Positions 27,357-36,322 of a DNA stretch of 64,000 nt are shown here, piece after piece. A model generated the notes under the pieces. It saw only the letters and a list, made by a program, of their open reading frames with translations. It was not told where the DNA came from and did not search any database. Position 1 is the first letter of the stretch. Each line of letters begins with the position of its first letter. The translations under genes and the position numbers were made by a program. The DNA is from Pontibacillus litoralis JSM 072002 (lineage in GTDB: Bacteria > Bacillota > Bacilli > Bacillales > BH030062): the NCBI RefSeq assembly GCF_000775615.1, contig NZ_AVPG01000012.1, positions 27,704 through 91,703 on the forward strand, given 5' to 3'.

Positions 27357-28519
27357 TGAGAGGCAATCTCCTTTTGCCATCTCTTATTAACTTCTTCTCC
27401 TAGTTTCCCACCATTAAATATGCGGTAATCTCCAGATACACTTTCAAAATTCTTCTGCATTTCTTCATCAAGGAACTCCCACTCAATACCTGGGTATCCG
27501 TACATTTTGTTAACAACTGTTTCTTGAACTTCTGGTGTTAAGACGTAATTCAAAAATGTTTCTGCTGCTTCTGTTCTTTCTTCTTCTCCATTATCTGCTA
27601 GCATCATGTAGGCAGGTCCTCCAGTAAATCCAGGAGTCAACTGTTTCAATTTAATATTTTCTGGTATAAGCTCTTTATCAAGCTGTTCTAAAGCCATATC
27701 TGACCACGCAGGAATTATATCTACTTCACCGTTAGCCAATAAGTCTAAAGTTCCTTGGTTCTTCTTCGGATATACTCCTTCGCGGTACATATAAGAGTCT
27801 AGCTCACTTAGAATGTCGAATCCTTTATCCCAATCTTCCATAATGCTTTCATCTTGAACGTTCATTGCTTCAGGAGGAAGCTGGTTATAAATGGTTGTTA
27901 ATACGAAGGAAGACCCTGATCCACCTGTTGTAGGATCATTATAAGCAAAGCGACCAGGGTTATCCTTAATCCACTGATACATTTCTTCAGGTGTTTCTGG
28001 TACTTCTTTAACTACGTCACTGTTATACGCTAATACAACCGAGGATGCACGGTGAGGAACAGCCAAACCATTCGTTCCTTCTAAATTCTCCGCCTTTACA
28101 TTCGCAAGATTAGGAATATTTGATTCATTCAACTCTGTAAATAGGCCTTCTTCTTCTCCTACAACGATGTCAGCTAAACCACCTTCATAAATATCTACTT
28201 CTGAATCTTTATTCGCTTTCTTTGCAGCGATTAAACGATCCATAGTTGACTGTCCTCCTTGACCTGCAGGAAGAAACACTAGCTCGACATCGATGTTTTG
28301 GTGCTCTTCTTCAAATGCCGGAATCACTTCTTGCCAAAATTCTTTTACATTTAATGATCCACCGGTGTATAAGGAAATTTCCGTTTTTTCTTGCTCTGAC
28401 TCTTTCGAAGTAGTAGCCGCATCTTCGCTACTTCCGCAAGCAGTTAATGATAATGCGAATAATCCTGTCATTCCTAATACAGCTGATTTTTTAGCAAGTT
28501 TTTTCACACGGTTATACAT
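27353..28519 (-). CDS. ABC transporter substrate-binding lipoprotein
   Basis: A 388-residue family-1 solute-binding protein. The signal peptide ends in lipobox LTAC (Cys28), followed by an acidic Ser/Thr linker. The mature protein starts EISLYTGGSLNVKEFW and contains hinge-region motifs of the type found in Fe3+, polyamine and YnjB-like binding proteins (PGRFAYNDPTTGGSGSSF; TPGFTGGPAYMML). The substrate cannot be told from sequence. It overlaps the ATPase gene by 16 bases. Confidence 0.8.
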   Translation of the reverse strand: MYNRVKKLAKKSAVLGMTGLFALSLTACGSSEDAATTSKESEQEKTEISLYTGGSLNVKEFWQEVIPAFEEEHQNIDVELVFLPAGQGGQSTMDRLIAAKKANKDSEVDIYEGGLADIVVGEEEGLFTELNESNIPNLANVKAENLEGTNGLAVPHRASSVVLAYNSDVVKEVPETPEEMYQWIKDNPGRFAYNDPTTGGSGSSFVLTTIYNQLPPEAMNVQDESIMEDWDKGFDILSELDSYMYREGVYPKKNQGTLDLLANGEVDIIPAWSDMALEQLDKELIPENIKLKQLTPGFTGGPAYMMLADNGEEERTEAAETFLNYVLTPEVQETVVNKMYGYPGIEWEFLDEEMQKNFESVSGDYRIFNGGKLGEEVNKRWQKEIASQ

Positions 28520-29580
28520 GTTGGTAGCTCCTCTTTTTTAATGTATTTGATCCAGTCGTTTCCTTCAAAAAATCGAACATCTTGTAATAAGATTGAGACT
28601 TGGTCATGAACATGAAGTGATTCTAGTTTCCTTTTTTCTACGAATGTTTTTAATATACCGTCTTCTGTTTCAAGCGTTACTTCTGCGTAATGTCCAAGTA
28701 TCATGATTTTTTTGATGCTTGCTAACCAATCCCCTTTACCTTCCTGAATTGTAATATCTTCTGGACGGATGGCTGCCGTTAGCTTCGAGCTATTCGTATG
28801 ACTAAAATGATACATATTATTTCCGATTGAAGCTTTATGGTCGGCTATAGGAATTTCGATAAAATTCATTTTCCCTATGAATTTCGCAACAAATAACGTA
28901 TTAGGTTCGTTATAAATGGAACGTGGAGAATCCATTTGTTCAATATCCCCTTTGTTCATTACGATAATTCGATCAGAGATAGATAACGCTTCTTCTTGGT
29001 CATGTGTAACAAAGAGCATGGTTAAATTTTCTTTAGATTGAATTTCTCTTAATTCTTCTCTTAACTCGTATCTTAACTTAGCATCAAGAGCAGAGAATGG
29101 TTCATCTAACAATAATACCTTTGGATTTAAGAGAAGTGCTCTCGCTAATGCGATACGCTGTTGCTGCCCACCTGATAATTCAGATGGATACTTCTTTGCC
29201 GTATTTTCTAACCTGATTAGACGTAACGCCCATTGAACTCTTTCATTAATATGATCTTTAGACATTTTCTTTAATTTCATACTAAATGCCAAGTTGTCGA
29301 AAACAGTCATATGCGGCCATAAATTGTAGCTTTGGAACACCATCGCAGTAGGCCTTTTTTCTGGTGATAAAGATGTTATATCCTCTTGCCCTACGATAAT
29401 TTTCCCTTGCTGATTTTGTATAAATCCACCTACTGAACGCAGTATAGTCGTCTTTCCACAACCTGATGGACCTAATAACGTCAACAACTCGCCTTGCTTG
29501 ATTTGAAAGTTTATATCCCTTATCCCCTCCCCCGTTTTAAACACATGAGTCAAATTTTTTACATCTAATTGAATATCCAT
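28504..29580 (-). CDS. ABC transporter ATPase (PotA/PhnT type)
   Basis: A 358-residue importer ATPase with Walker A GPSGCGKTT, signature LSGGQQQRIALARAL, Walker B VLLLDEPFSALD and switch His in FVTHDQEEA. The C-terminal ~110 residues form a TOBE-like regulatory domain, as in polyamine, iron and 2-aminoethylphosphonate importers. It lies between the two permease genes in an operon with a LacI regulator. Confidence 0.85.
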   Translation of the reverse strand: MDIQLDVKNLTHVFKTGEGIRDINFQIKQGELLTLLGPSGCGKTTILRSVGGFIQNQQGKIIVGQEDITSLSPEKRPTAMVFQSYNLWPHMTVFDNLAFSMKLKKMSKDHINERVQWALRLIRLENTAKKYPSELSGGQQQRIALARALLLNPKVLLLDEPFSALDAKLRYELREELREIQSKENLTMLFVTHDQEEALSISDRIIVMNKGDIEQMDSPRSIYNEPNTLFVAKFIGKMNFIEIPIADHKASIGNNMYHFSHTNSSKLTAAIRPEDITIQEGKGDWLASIKKIMILGHYAEVTLETEDGILKTFVEKRKLESLHVHDQVSILLQDVRFFEGNDWIKYIKKEELPTCITV

Positions 29581-29597
29581 TTAATCCACCTATCCCT

Positions 29598-30419
29598 TTA
29601 CTTCATTTGGAATCCATTTGCCATTGCATCTGCTCCTAAAAATCTTCTAGCTGCTAATAAGAGAATGATGGTAGGCAAAGTTAATATGATAGAGAACACG
29701 GAACCAGCTGTACTTGGGTAATCAGCTATAATGGAGTACATAACTACAGGCATTGTTTGATAATCAGGAATACCTACTAACAAAGTTCCTTGTGCCTCAT
29801 CAAGTGATGATAAAAAAGTAAATATGGAGGCCACGATAATACCGGGTGCTGCCATCGGCAACGTGACATGCCAAAATACTTTAAAAGGTGATGCCCCTGC
29901 ATCTCGAGCAGCTTCCTCTTGAGAAGCATGTACATTCTTAAACGCCGCAGAAGGGATCCAGGTCATATACATTAACGTGTTTACCATATGAATTAATACA
30001 ATTCCTGTAAAAGTATTCATCAAGCCAAACTGATAAAATAACACGCCGATTGCTACATATAGTCCCATCTTCGGAAATGCATTCGTTAATAAAAACGAGA
30101 ATAGAAACGTCCTTCTTAATGGAAATTGTAATCTAGCAAATGCATAAGCTGCTGGAATACAAATGATAATAGAAAGAATAGTAACAATGATAGCAATGGA
30201 GAAAGAGAGCATAATCGATCTTGAAACCTCATCATTCTCTAAAACGAATTTCCACCATTCTAACGACCATGAAGTTGGAAATTTATTCGGATACTGCCAC
30301 TCCCCTGAGAACGCTAGTATGACTAAATTGACAAGCGGCATGAAAAAAAACAAACAAAATAGCGTGACTAACAAAAACTCCATTAGATTCCGCTTTGATA
30401 CAGATTTAAAAAACCACAC
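29598..30419 (-). CDS. ABC transporter permease (PotC/MalG type)
   Basis: A 273-residue permease with six helices. The EAA loop reads EAARDAGASPFKVFWHVTLPMA. This is the first structural gene after the LacI gene, 27 bases downstream, with a GGAGGGAAATG site. It forms the channel with the permease at 26535-27356. Confidence 0.83.
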   Translation of the reverse strand: MWFFKSVSKRNLMEFLLVTLFCLFFFMPLVNLVILAFSGEWQYPNKFPTSWSLEWWKFVLENDEVSRSIMLSFSIAIIVTILSIIICIPAAYAFARLQFPLRRTFLFSFLLTNAFPKMGLYVAIGVLFYQFGLMNTFTGIVLIHMVNTLMYMTWIPSAAFKNVHASQEEAARDAGASPFKVFWHVTLPMAAPGIIVASIFTFLSSLDEAQGTLLVGIPDYQTMPVVMYSIIADYPSTAGSVFSIILTLPTIILLLAARRFLGADAMANGFQMK

Positions 30420-30446
30420 TCCATTTCCCTCCTAAATACATAATAG

Positions 30447-31463
30447 TTAATTACGCTCACCTCCCTGCAATCGGGCACAACTACCTCCAATGAAAAGTTG
30501 ATAAGGAACCATCGTCTTATCTGAGATTTCTCCCCCGTTAATTAACTTAATTAAACTTGACACAGTCTCCCTACCAATATCTTCTATAGGTTGTTCTATA
30601 GTAGTTAAGCGAGGTATAAAATGTTTCGAAATATCACTCCCATCAAATCCAACAATCGTAATGTCTTCTGGAACACGTTTCCCATTTACCTTCAAACAAT
30701 TTATCGCACCAATTGCTACGTCATCACTGATTGCGAATACCGCTGTTGGCACATTGTCTTGATCAATAAAATGCTGCATAGCTTCATAACCACTTTGTAA
30801 TGAATAATCACCATAAGCAATATCATGAATGATGTCTTCATCACATTCGTTTATTGCGTCATGAAACCCAGCAAGACGTTTCGTTAATGTTGCGTGCGGC
30901 TCACTAGTACCTGCAATAAAATGAATATGTCGATGCCCTAATGAGAGTAAGTGATTGGTCATTTCCTTTGCAGCTTGATGGTTATCAATTAAAATGCTAG
31001 GCATATTAACCGTATCCATTTCTCCACTGGCAGACACCGTATGAATGCCCCACTCTTCAATAAATTGTAGGGAACGACTATGTAATTGTTCGTGCATACA
31101 AATCAGACCATCTACTTGCATTTCTTTACAAAGCTTCAAATATCGAAATTCCTTTTGCGCATTGTGCATCGTATTACAAATGAATAAATTATAGCCTTGT
31201 TCATATGCCGCCTTTTCCATAATCGTAATAATAGAGTAATAGAAGCTAAGATTTACTTGAGGAACAATTACGCCAATTAAATTTGTTCTTTGCCTCACTA
31301 AGCTCCTTGCCATGCGGTTAGGTGTATAACCTAAAGATTTTATTGCATTTTCTACAAGTGTTCTTTTTTCTTCAGAAACATACCTCTCGCCATTAATCAC
31401 TCTCGAAACAGTTGTCGTACTGACTCCTGCCTTTTTTGCAACGTCTGAAATTTTAACCTTCAT
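30447..31463 (-). CDS. LacI family transcriptional regulator
   Basis: A 338-residue LacI/GalR repressor. The helix-turn-helix and hinge read VKISDVAKKAGVSTTTVSRV and GYTPNRMARSLV; a periplasmic-binding-protein-like effector domain (about 60-335) follows. The ATG at 31463 follows GGTGG; the open frame continues upstream across the operator and is rejected there. As first gene of the eight-gene operon behind its own operator it likely represses the whole unit until the transported solute or its product appears. Confidence 0.87.
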   Translation of the reverse strand: MKVKISDVAKKAGVSTTTVSRVINGERYVSEEKRTLVENAIKSLGYTPNRMARSLVRQRTNLIGVIVPQVNLSFYYSIITIMEKAAYEQGYNLFICNTMHNAQKEFRYLKLCKEMQVDGLICMHEQLHSRSLQFIEEWGIHTVSASGEMDTVNMPSILIDNHQAAKEMTNHLLSLGHRHIHFIAGTSEPHATLTKRLAGFHDAINECDEDIIHDIAYGDYSLQSGYEAMQHFIDQDNVPTAVFAISDDVAIGAINCLKVNGKRVPEDITIVGFDGSDISKHFIPRLTTIEQPIEDIGRETVSSLIKLINGGEISDKTMVPYQLFIGGSCARLQGGERN

Positions 31464-31484
31464 CTTCTTCCACCTTTTCCTATC

Positions 31485-31498
31485 TGGTAACGCTACCA
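31485..31498 (-). promoter_or_regulatory. LacI-type operator of the ABC-PHP operon
   Basis: TGGTAGCGTTACCA (minus strand) is a 14-bp palindrome with one mismatched pair and a central CG, the classic LacI/GalR operator form. It lies between a possible -10 (TATAGT) and the ribosome binding site of the repressor gene, so binding should block transcription. Confidence 0.7.
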
Positions 31499-31699
31499 CA
31501 TGCACATTTCATACTATAAAGTAGAATTGTTTAGCTTACGTTAAGGAAATGTACGAAAAATAATAACGTTCTGTTAATCAAACGTAAACAGGCACCTGCT
31601 TCGTCTAATTAATGGATTAAAATAGAATGATCTAGTTTAAAAGACAATAATTACATGGGTAATATCCATATTCCGGCCACAAAAAGTAAAAAATATTAT

Positions 31700-31731
31700 T
31701 AAAAAAACGCAACCCTAAGGATTGCGCTTTT
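31700..31731 (-). terminator. Terminator of cydDC
   Basis: On the minus strand AGCGCAATCC pairs with GGGTTGCGTT around TTAG and is followed by a T run. Confidence 0.8.
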
Positions 31732-31735
31732 CACA

Positions 31736-33451
31736 CTAAACTAAAACACTCTGCTCTATTTGTTTCATTTCATAGAAATACCCTTGTTGATCCATTAATT
31801 CGCGAAATGTTCCTGATTCGACTATTTCCCCTTGATCCATCACGATAATGTGGTCCATTTTCTCTAATCCGACTAGGCGGTGACTAATGAGTATGACGGT
31901 ATCTTCCTGTGCTTGTTGAAAAATATAATTGTAAATCGTTCTTTCTGTTAGTAAATCAACAGATGAGGTTGGTTCATCAAGTAACCATAACCGACCTTGT
32001 TTGATCATCGCTCGAGCAATAGCTAAACGTTGCTTTTCTCCTCCAGAGAGATTCTCTCCTTTTTCGAGTACTTGTTGATCTAGCGCTAGATGCTGCAGGA
32101 AGACCCGCTCCAATGCACGCTTTAACTCTGCATCTGTTGCTTCTTCCTTTGCAATTAATAAATTGTCTCGAATCGTTCCGTAGAAGAAATGATTCTCTTG
32201 TAAAACGACTTTCGCTTTCGACCATATATCTGTTGCAGCAATATCATCGGTAGCATAATTATTTATATAAATCGTTCCTTTATCCTGTTGGTGAAACTTC
32301 AACAACAACTGCAATAATGTTGATTTACCTGAACCACTTGGACCAACGATGGCGACTTTTGCACCTTCAGGAATGTGCATATGCATATGATCAATAGATG
32401 GTCGCTTTTCATTTGGAAAGGTAAATGATACGTCTTCGATTCGAATACTTAACGCTTCGTTCGGTAACGTTTGTGTTGTTCGCTCGACGCTTGGTAATTG
32501 TTCTTCCTTAACAACTGTAGTTAATCGACTGGCTGCAACGCTACTATCTTGCAAGTAAATAGGTACAACCGCCATTGGGGGGGCATTTTCAAATACCGTT
32601 AACGATATCATTATGATCATCGCTAAGTAGACACCTTGTAATTCACCGTCGATAACTAATAAAGCACCGATTGCTACAACAAACCACGATATGAGCAATG
32701 TCACCATAAGGTTCAATGATTGGTTAAACATCTCTACATTCCCTTGTCGCTGTTGTTCATTCACATACGTCTGAGATGACTGTTCTAACGCGTCTCTTTT
32801 CCTTTCTAGCTTTTGATTTATCTTCAAATCCCTAAACCCATATAGAAATTCTGTCGTTTCCGTGGATAACGCGCCACGTTCTTCTCGGAGTTTATAATCG
32901 ACTTTCCGTTGTTGATAAGCGAACCAAACAGGTACAACAAATCCCGTTAACAATAAACCGACAAGTAAAGTGAGCGCAATATATATCGAGAACATCGTGG
33001 TAAATAAAATGGTCGCTAGAAAAATAAAGACAAGCAAGACAGGCGGATAGAACACCCGTAAAAAGAAGTGTTGCAAACGGTCAATATCTCCTACCACTCT
33101 AGCTAACAAATCCCCACTACGATACTTTTGAAAAATAGTCGGCGCAATAGGCTCTAGCTTCTCAAAGAAAGAAACACGTAAGTTACTTAATATCGCAAAG
33201 GTAGCTCGATGAGAAAAATACCGTTCCAGATATCGACCGAAAGCTCTGGCAAATCCTAATATTTTTACGACTGCGATTAGGATAGTTAATGTATAGAATG
33301 GTGGTACAAGAGCTGCTTTAGAAATTAAATAACCACTAGAGGCAAATAAAGCGACTGCTGTTACTCCCGCTAGAAATCCAAAGATAACAGAAAGAATGAT
33401 ATCTCTTTTTTCTAGCGCCATTTCTTTCAGTACGAGGCTTAACGCTTTCAT
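31736..33451 (-). CDS. cydC: Thiol reductant ABC exporter subunit CydC
   Basis: A 571-residue fused membrane-ATPase half of the CydDC exporter, which moves glutathione, cysteine or other reductants and haem-related compounds and is required for cytochrome bd assembly. Six helices occupy about residues 15-300. The ATPase domain has GPSGSGKSTLL, LSGGEKQRLAIARAM and LWLLDEPTSSVD. It overlaps cydD by four bases. The cytochrome bd subunits cydAB are not in this window. Confidence 0.88.
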   Translation of the reverse strand: MKALSLVLKEMALEKRDIILSVIFGFLAGVTAVALFASSGYLISKAALVPPFYTLTILIAVVKILGFARAFGRYLERYFSHRATFAILSNLRVSFFEKLEPIAPTIFQKYRSGDLLARVVGDIDRLQHFFLRVFYPPVLLVFIFLATILFTTMFSIYIALTLLVGLLLTGFVVPVWFAYQQRKVDYKLREERGALSTETTEFLYGFRDLKINQKLERKRDALEQSSQTYVNEQQRQGNVEMFNQSLNLMVTLLISWFVVAIGALLVIDGELQGVYLAMIIMISLTVFENAPPMAVVPIYLQDSSVAASRLTTVVKEEQLPSVERTTQTLPNEALSIRIEDVSFTFPNEKRPSIDHMHMHIPEGAKVAIVGPSGSGKSTLLQLLLKFHQQDKGTIYINNYATDDIAATDIWSKAKVVLQENHFFYGTIRDNLLIAKEEATDAELKRALERVFLQHLALDQQVLEKGENLSGGEKQRLAIARAMIKQGRLWLLDEPTSSVDLLTERTIYNYIFQQAQEDTVILISHRLVGLEKMDHIIVMDQGEIVESGTFRELMDQQGYFYEMKQIEQSVLV

Positions 33452-35184
33452 CTTTCCACCCCCTCTTGCTGCACGGACACCATATTGGCATAGTCCGTAG
33501 ACGCTTTCATTAACTGAGCATCTGTACCTTGGTTAGCTAGTTCACCGTTTGCTAGAAACAGTATTTTATCGGCATTTCTTATCGTGTGCAGTCGATGCGC
33601 CACACTAATAACAGTTGCGTTCTTAGACAACTCGTTAATAGACTGCTGCAAAATTTGTTCAGTGTATAAATCTAAACCAGTTGTCGGCTCATCAAACAGC
33701 ACGATAGACGGCTGCTTCAAAAAAGCACGTGCAATCGCAATACGCTGCTTTTCTCCTCCAGACAAACCACGTCCTCCTTCACCAATCGGCGTATCATATC
33801 CTTGTTCTAACGATTGGATAAGGTCAGCAATTCCGGCTTTGTGTGCAGCACGTTCTACTTGCTCCGTAGAAGCAGCAATATTACTTCCTAATGCAATATT
33901 TTCTCGTATGGTACCTGCAAATATATATGGATGCTGCGTTATATAACTAATACGTTCAAACCAATCAGCTTCTTTATAATGCGAAAGCGGCTGATGGTTG
34001 ACCATAATCTCTCCCTCCGTTTTTGGGAGGAGGCCGGCTATTAAATAAAGCAGTGTAGACTTCCCTGCACCACTTCGTCCAACAATCGCTACATGTTCAT
34101 AAGGTTCAATGGTTGTACAAATGGACTTTAATGCAAACCCTTCTTCTCCGTATTGAAATCCAACTCCATCTAGAGAAATATGGGGCGGAGAATCAAAAGC
34201 ATTGTCTACACTAGCTTCTCCCCACTGCACATTGTGCTCCTCTTGCTCTAACTCTTCTTGAATCTTCGTTGCTGCTCCCATGCTCCCTCGCCCTGTATGA
34301 AAAGCTGTTCCTAAATCTTTTAATGATAAATAAAATTCGGGGGCTAACACAAGAACAAAAAAGGCCGTATAGAAAGAAATACTTTCAAACACAACGAGAC
34401 GGATTCCGACTTCTAGTGCAATGATTCCAATGCTAAGCATCGATATTAACTCAAGCATTAAAGAGGAAACAAACGCTACTTTTAATACTTCCATCGTCGC
34501 ATCACGGAAATCCAAACTGCTTTGACGAATCACGTCTTTTTGCTGCTTTGATTTACCGAACAATTTAAGCGTTGTTAACCCTTGTAACGTATCCAAAAAA
34601 CGCCCAGAAAATAGCGCCATTTTGTCCATTTGCTCTTCTGATTTTTTTTGCGTCATAATACCGATAATAATGTAAAACAACGGTATAAATGGTGCCGTAA
34701 TGATCATAATTATACCCGTGCTTACATGCTCCATGGAGACAGCTATCCATATGAATAACGGTACGATTGACGTTTGAATCACTTGCGGGACGTACTTACT
34801 GAAGTAACTATCAATTTCATCAATAGCATCCATAAACACGCTTACCTTGTGACCGGATTGTCCTTGTAACGACGTCTGTAACGGATTACGGGTATACTTC
34901 TTCAATAGCGATTGTCTAAATTGTTGCTTCACCTTTGTCGCCATTTTCACCCCAGCTCGTCCGTTTACGTAGGATAGTGCGGACCTAGCCACTAAGGCGC
35001 ACAATAAGCCCATCAGATAAGGAACGATTTCAGTGAACGAAGCACTTTGTAAAAAAACGGCATCGACAATCGTCACTAGAAAATAGGCTTGTAAAATAAC
35101 TGTTAACGCATACAATATTGAAGAAAATACGAGAAACAGCCTTGTACCTTTATGTTGTTTCGCTATAGCCTTTAATTGGTTCAT
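33448..35184 (-). CDS. cydD: Thiol reductant ABC exporter subunit CydD
   Basis: A 578-residue half-transporter, first of the cydDC pair. Six helices (about residues 15-310), then ATPase motifs GRSGAGKSTLL, LSGGEKQRIAIARAF and IVLFDEPTTGLD. The start has a GGGAGAAATATAAATG context. A Rex-type operator lies about 50-65 bases upstream, fitting redox (NADH/NAD+) control of cyd genes as in B. subtilis. Confidence 0.88.
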   Translation of the reverse strand: MNQLKAIAKQHKGTRLFLVFSSILYALTVILQAYFLVTIVDAVFLQSASFTEIVPYLMGLLCALVARSALSYVNGRAGVKMATKVKQQFRQSLLKKYTRNPLQTSLQGQSGHKVSVFMDAIDEIDSYFSKYVPQVIQTSIVPLFIWIAVSMEHVSTGIIMIITAPFIPLFYIIIGIMTQKKSEEQMDKMALFSGRFLDTLQGLTTLKLFGKSKQQKDVIRQSSLDFRDATMEVLKVAFVSSLMLELISMLSIGIIALEVGIRLVVFESISFYTAFFVLVLAPEFYLSLKDLGTAFHTGRGSMGAATKIQEELEQEEHNVQWGEASVDNAFDSPPHISLDGVGFQYGEEGFALKSICTTIEPYEHVAIVGRSGAGKSTLLYLIAGLLPKTEGEIMVNHQPLSHYKEADWFERISYITQHPYIFAGTIRENIALGSNIAASTEQVERAAHKAGIADLIQSLEQGYDTPIGEGGRGLSGGEKQRIAIARAFLKQPSIVLFDEPTTGLDLYTEQILQQSINELSKNATVISVAHRLHTIRNADKILFLANGELANQGTDAQLMKASTDYANMVSVQQEGVER

Positions 35185-35232
35185 TTATATTTCTCCCAAC
35201 ATTTCATTGTACACATGTCAACTATATCTATA

Positions 35233-35250
35233 TAGTGAACAACTTCACAT
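35233..35250 (-). promoter_or_regulatory. Rex box upstream of cydDC
   Basis: ATGTGAAGTTGTTCACTA on the minus strand matches the Rex consensus TTGTGAANNNNTTCACAA at 12 of 14 defined positions, with a perfect GTGAA-N4-TTCAC core. An overlapping ACTATAT-N2-ATATAGT repeat (35221-35236) may be part of the promoter. Confidence 0.65.
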
Positions 35251-35306
35251 GTATGTTGCCTACTATTATAAAATATCAGTTATGGAAATGCACGAAATCA
35301 GCCACT

Positions 35307-36212
35307 CTATTTCTGGTTCCAATCGTCCTCAACTAGTTCGTGATGGATGACAACTCCCGCTTCATACCCTTCACTAGCTGCACCTATAAGACTCGTAAAG
35401 ACATGTCTCGCATCACCTATAACATATAAACCCTGTATATGGGTTAAACCGTGATGATTCGTTACATATCCTCCATTATCACTTGTTCTAACCGAAATGG
35501 TGAGGGCTTGTTTTGTATAAATGGGTTGCAGCAATCCCCCTGTACGCTCATATGTTTCCCCATTATTCATGACAACACGCTGCAACGTACCTTCATTAGA
35601 TTGGAGCTGTTGAATAGTATTTTCGACGAATTGAATTTGGTGTAATTGCAGTTCTTTTCTAGATACCTCATCCATATTCATATCCCCATTGGTAAATACG
35701 ATGATATCTTTACTCCAGTTATAAATGAGCTTGGTATAGAATAACGCTTGATTACCTGTTGTAAACAATGCTAATGGCTTTTCACGGTGTTCCCAACCAT
35801 CACAATAAGGACATGGAAAAACAGATTTTCCGTATACGTGCTCCAATCCTGGAATAGTAGGAAGCTGATCCTTCATTCCTGTTGCGACTATAACTTTCTT
35901 ACTTTCATACGTTTGATTGCTTAATGTGGTCGTCTGGAAACAATCGTCCCCTCTCTTCACATCACAAACAACACCTTTAAGGTACGTAACGGTTTTATAT
36001 GGAGTTAATTCCTGTGCAGCAATAGAACGTAACTCATTTGCACACACACCATCTCTCGATAAAAAGCCATGCGATTGTGCTGCCACTTTATTCCGAGGAC
36101 TTCCTTCGTCAATAACGATAACTTCCCTAAGAGCTCTACCCAATACAAGCGCAGCACTCAATCCAGCAGGACCACCACCGACAATCACAACATCATAGAC
36201 CTTCGCCTTCAT
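35307..36212 (-). CDS. Thioredoxin-reductase-like flavoprotein with CPYC site
   Basis: A 301-residue FAD/NAD(P) disulfide oxidoreductase. FAD motif VVGGGPAGLSAALVLGRA near the N-terminus; the redox motif is CPYC in FPCPYCDGWE rather than the CATC of true thioredoxin reductase; the C-terminal FAD motif is YVIGDARH. The CPYCDGWE subgroup includes GliT/HlmI-type dithiol oxidases and many uncharacterised reductases. It lies directly upstream of redox-controlled cydDC on the same strand, about 120 bases away. Confidence 0.8.
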   Translation of the reverse strand: MKAKVYDVVIVGGGPAGLSAALVLGRALREVIVIDEGSPRNKVAAQSHGFLSRDGVCANELRSIAAQELTPYKTVTYLKGVVCDVKRGDDCFQTTTLSNQTYESKKVIVATGMKDQLPTIPGLEHVYGKSVFPCPYCDGWEHREKPLALFTTGNQALFYTKLIYNWSKDIIVFTNGDMNMDEVSRKELQLHQIQFVENTIQQLQSNEGTLQRVVMNNGETYERTGGLLQPIYTKQALTISVRTSDNGGYVTNHHGLTHIQGLYVIGDARHVFTSLIGAASEGYEAGVVIHHELVEDDWNQK

Positions 36213-36289
36213 GTTTCAAGCACCCTTCCGTTCCCCTTCTTCTCATTAGTGTTGGAATATATTGCCCATTCTATGCTTTATTTACACAT

Positions 36290-36322
36290 AAAAAAAGAGA
36301 CAAGGCTTACCCACCTTGTCTC
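36290..36322 (-). terminator. Terminator of the GGDEF-EAL gene
   Basis: Perfect stem GAGACAAGG / CCTTGTCTC with an 8-nt loop followed by seven T on the minus strand. It includes the stop codon. Confidence 0.85.
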
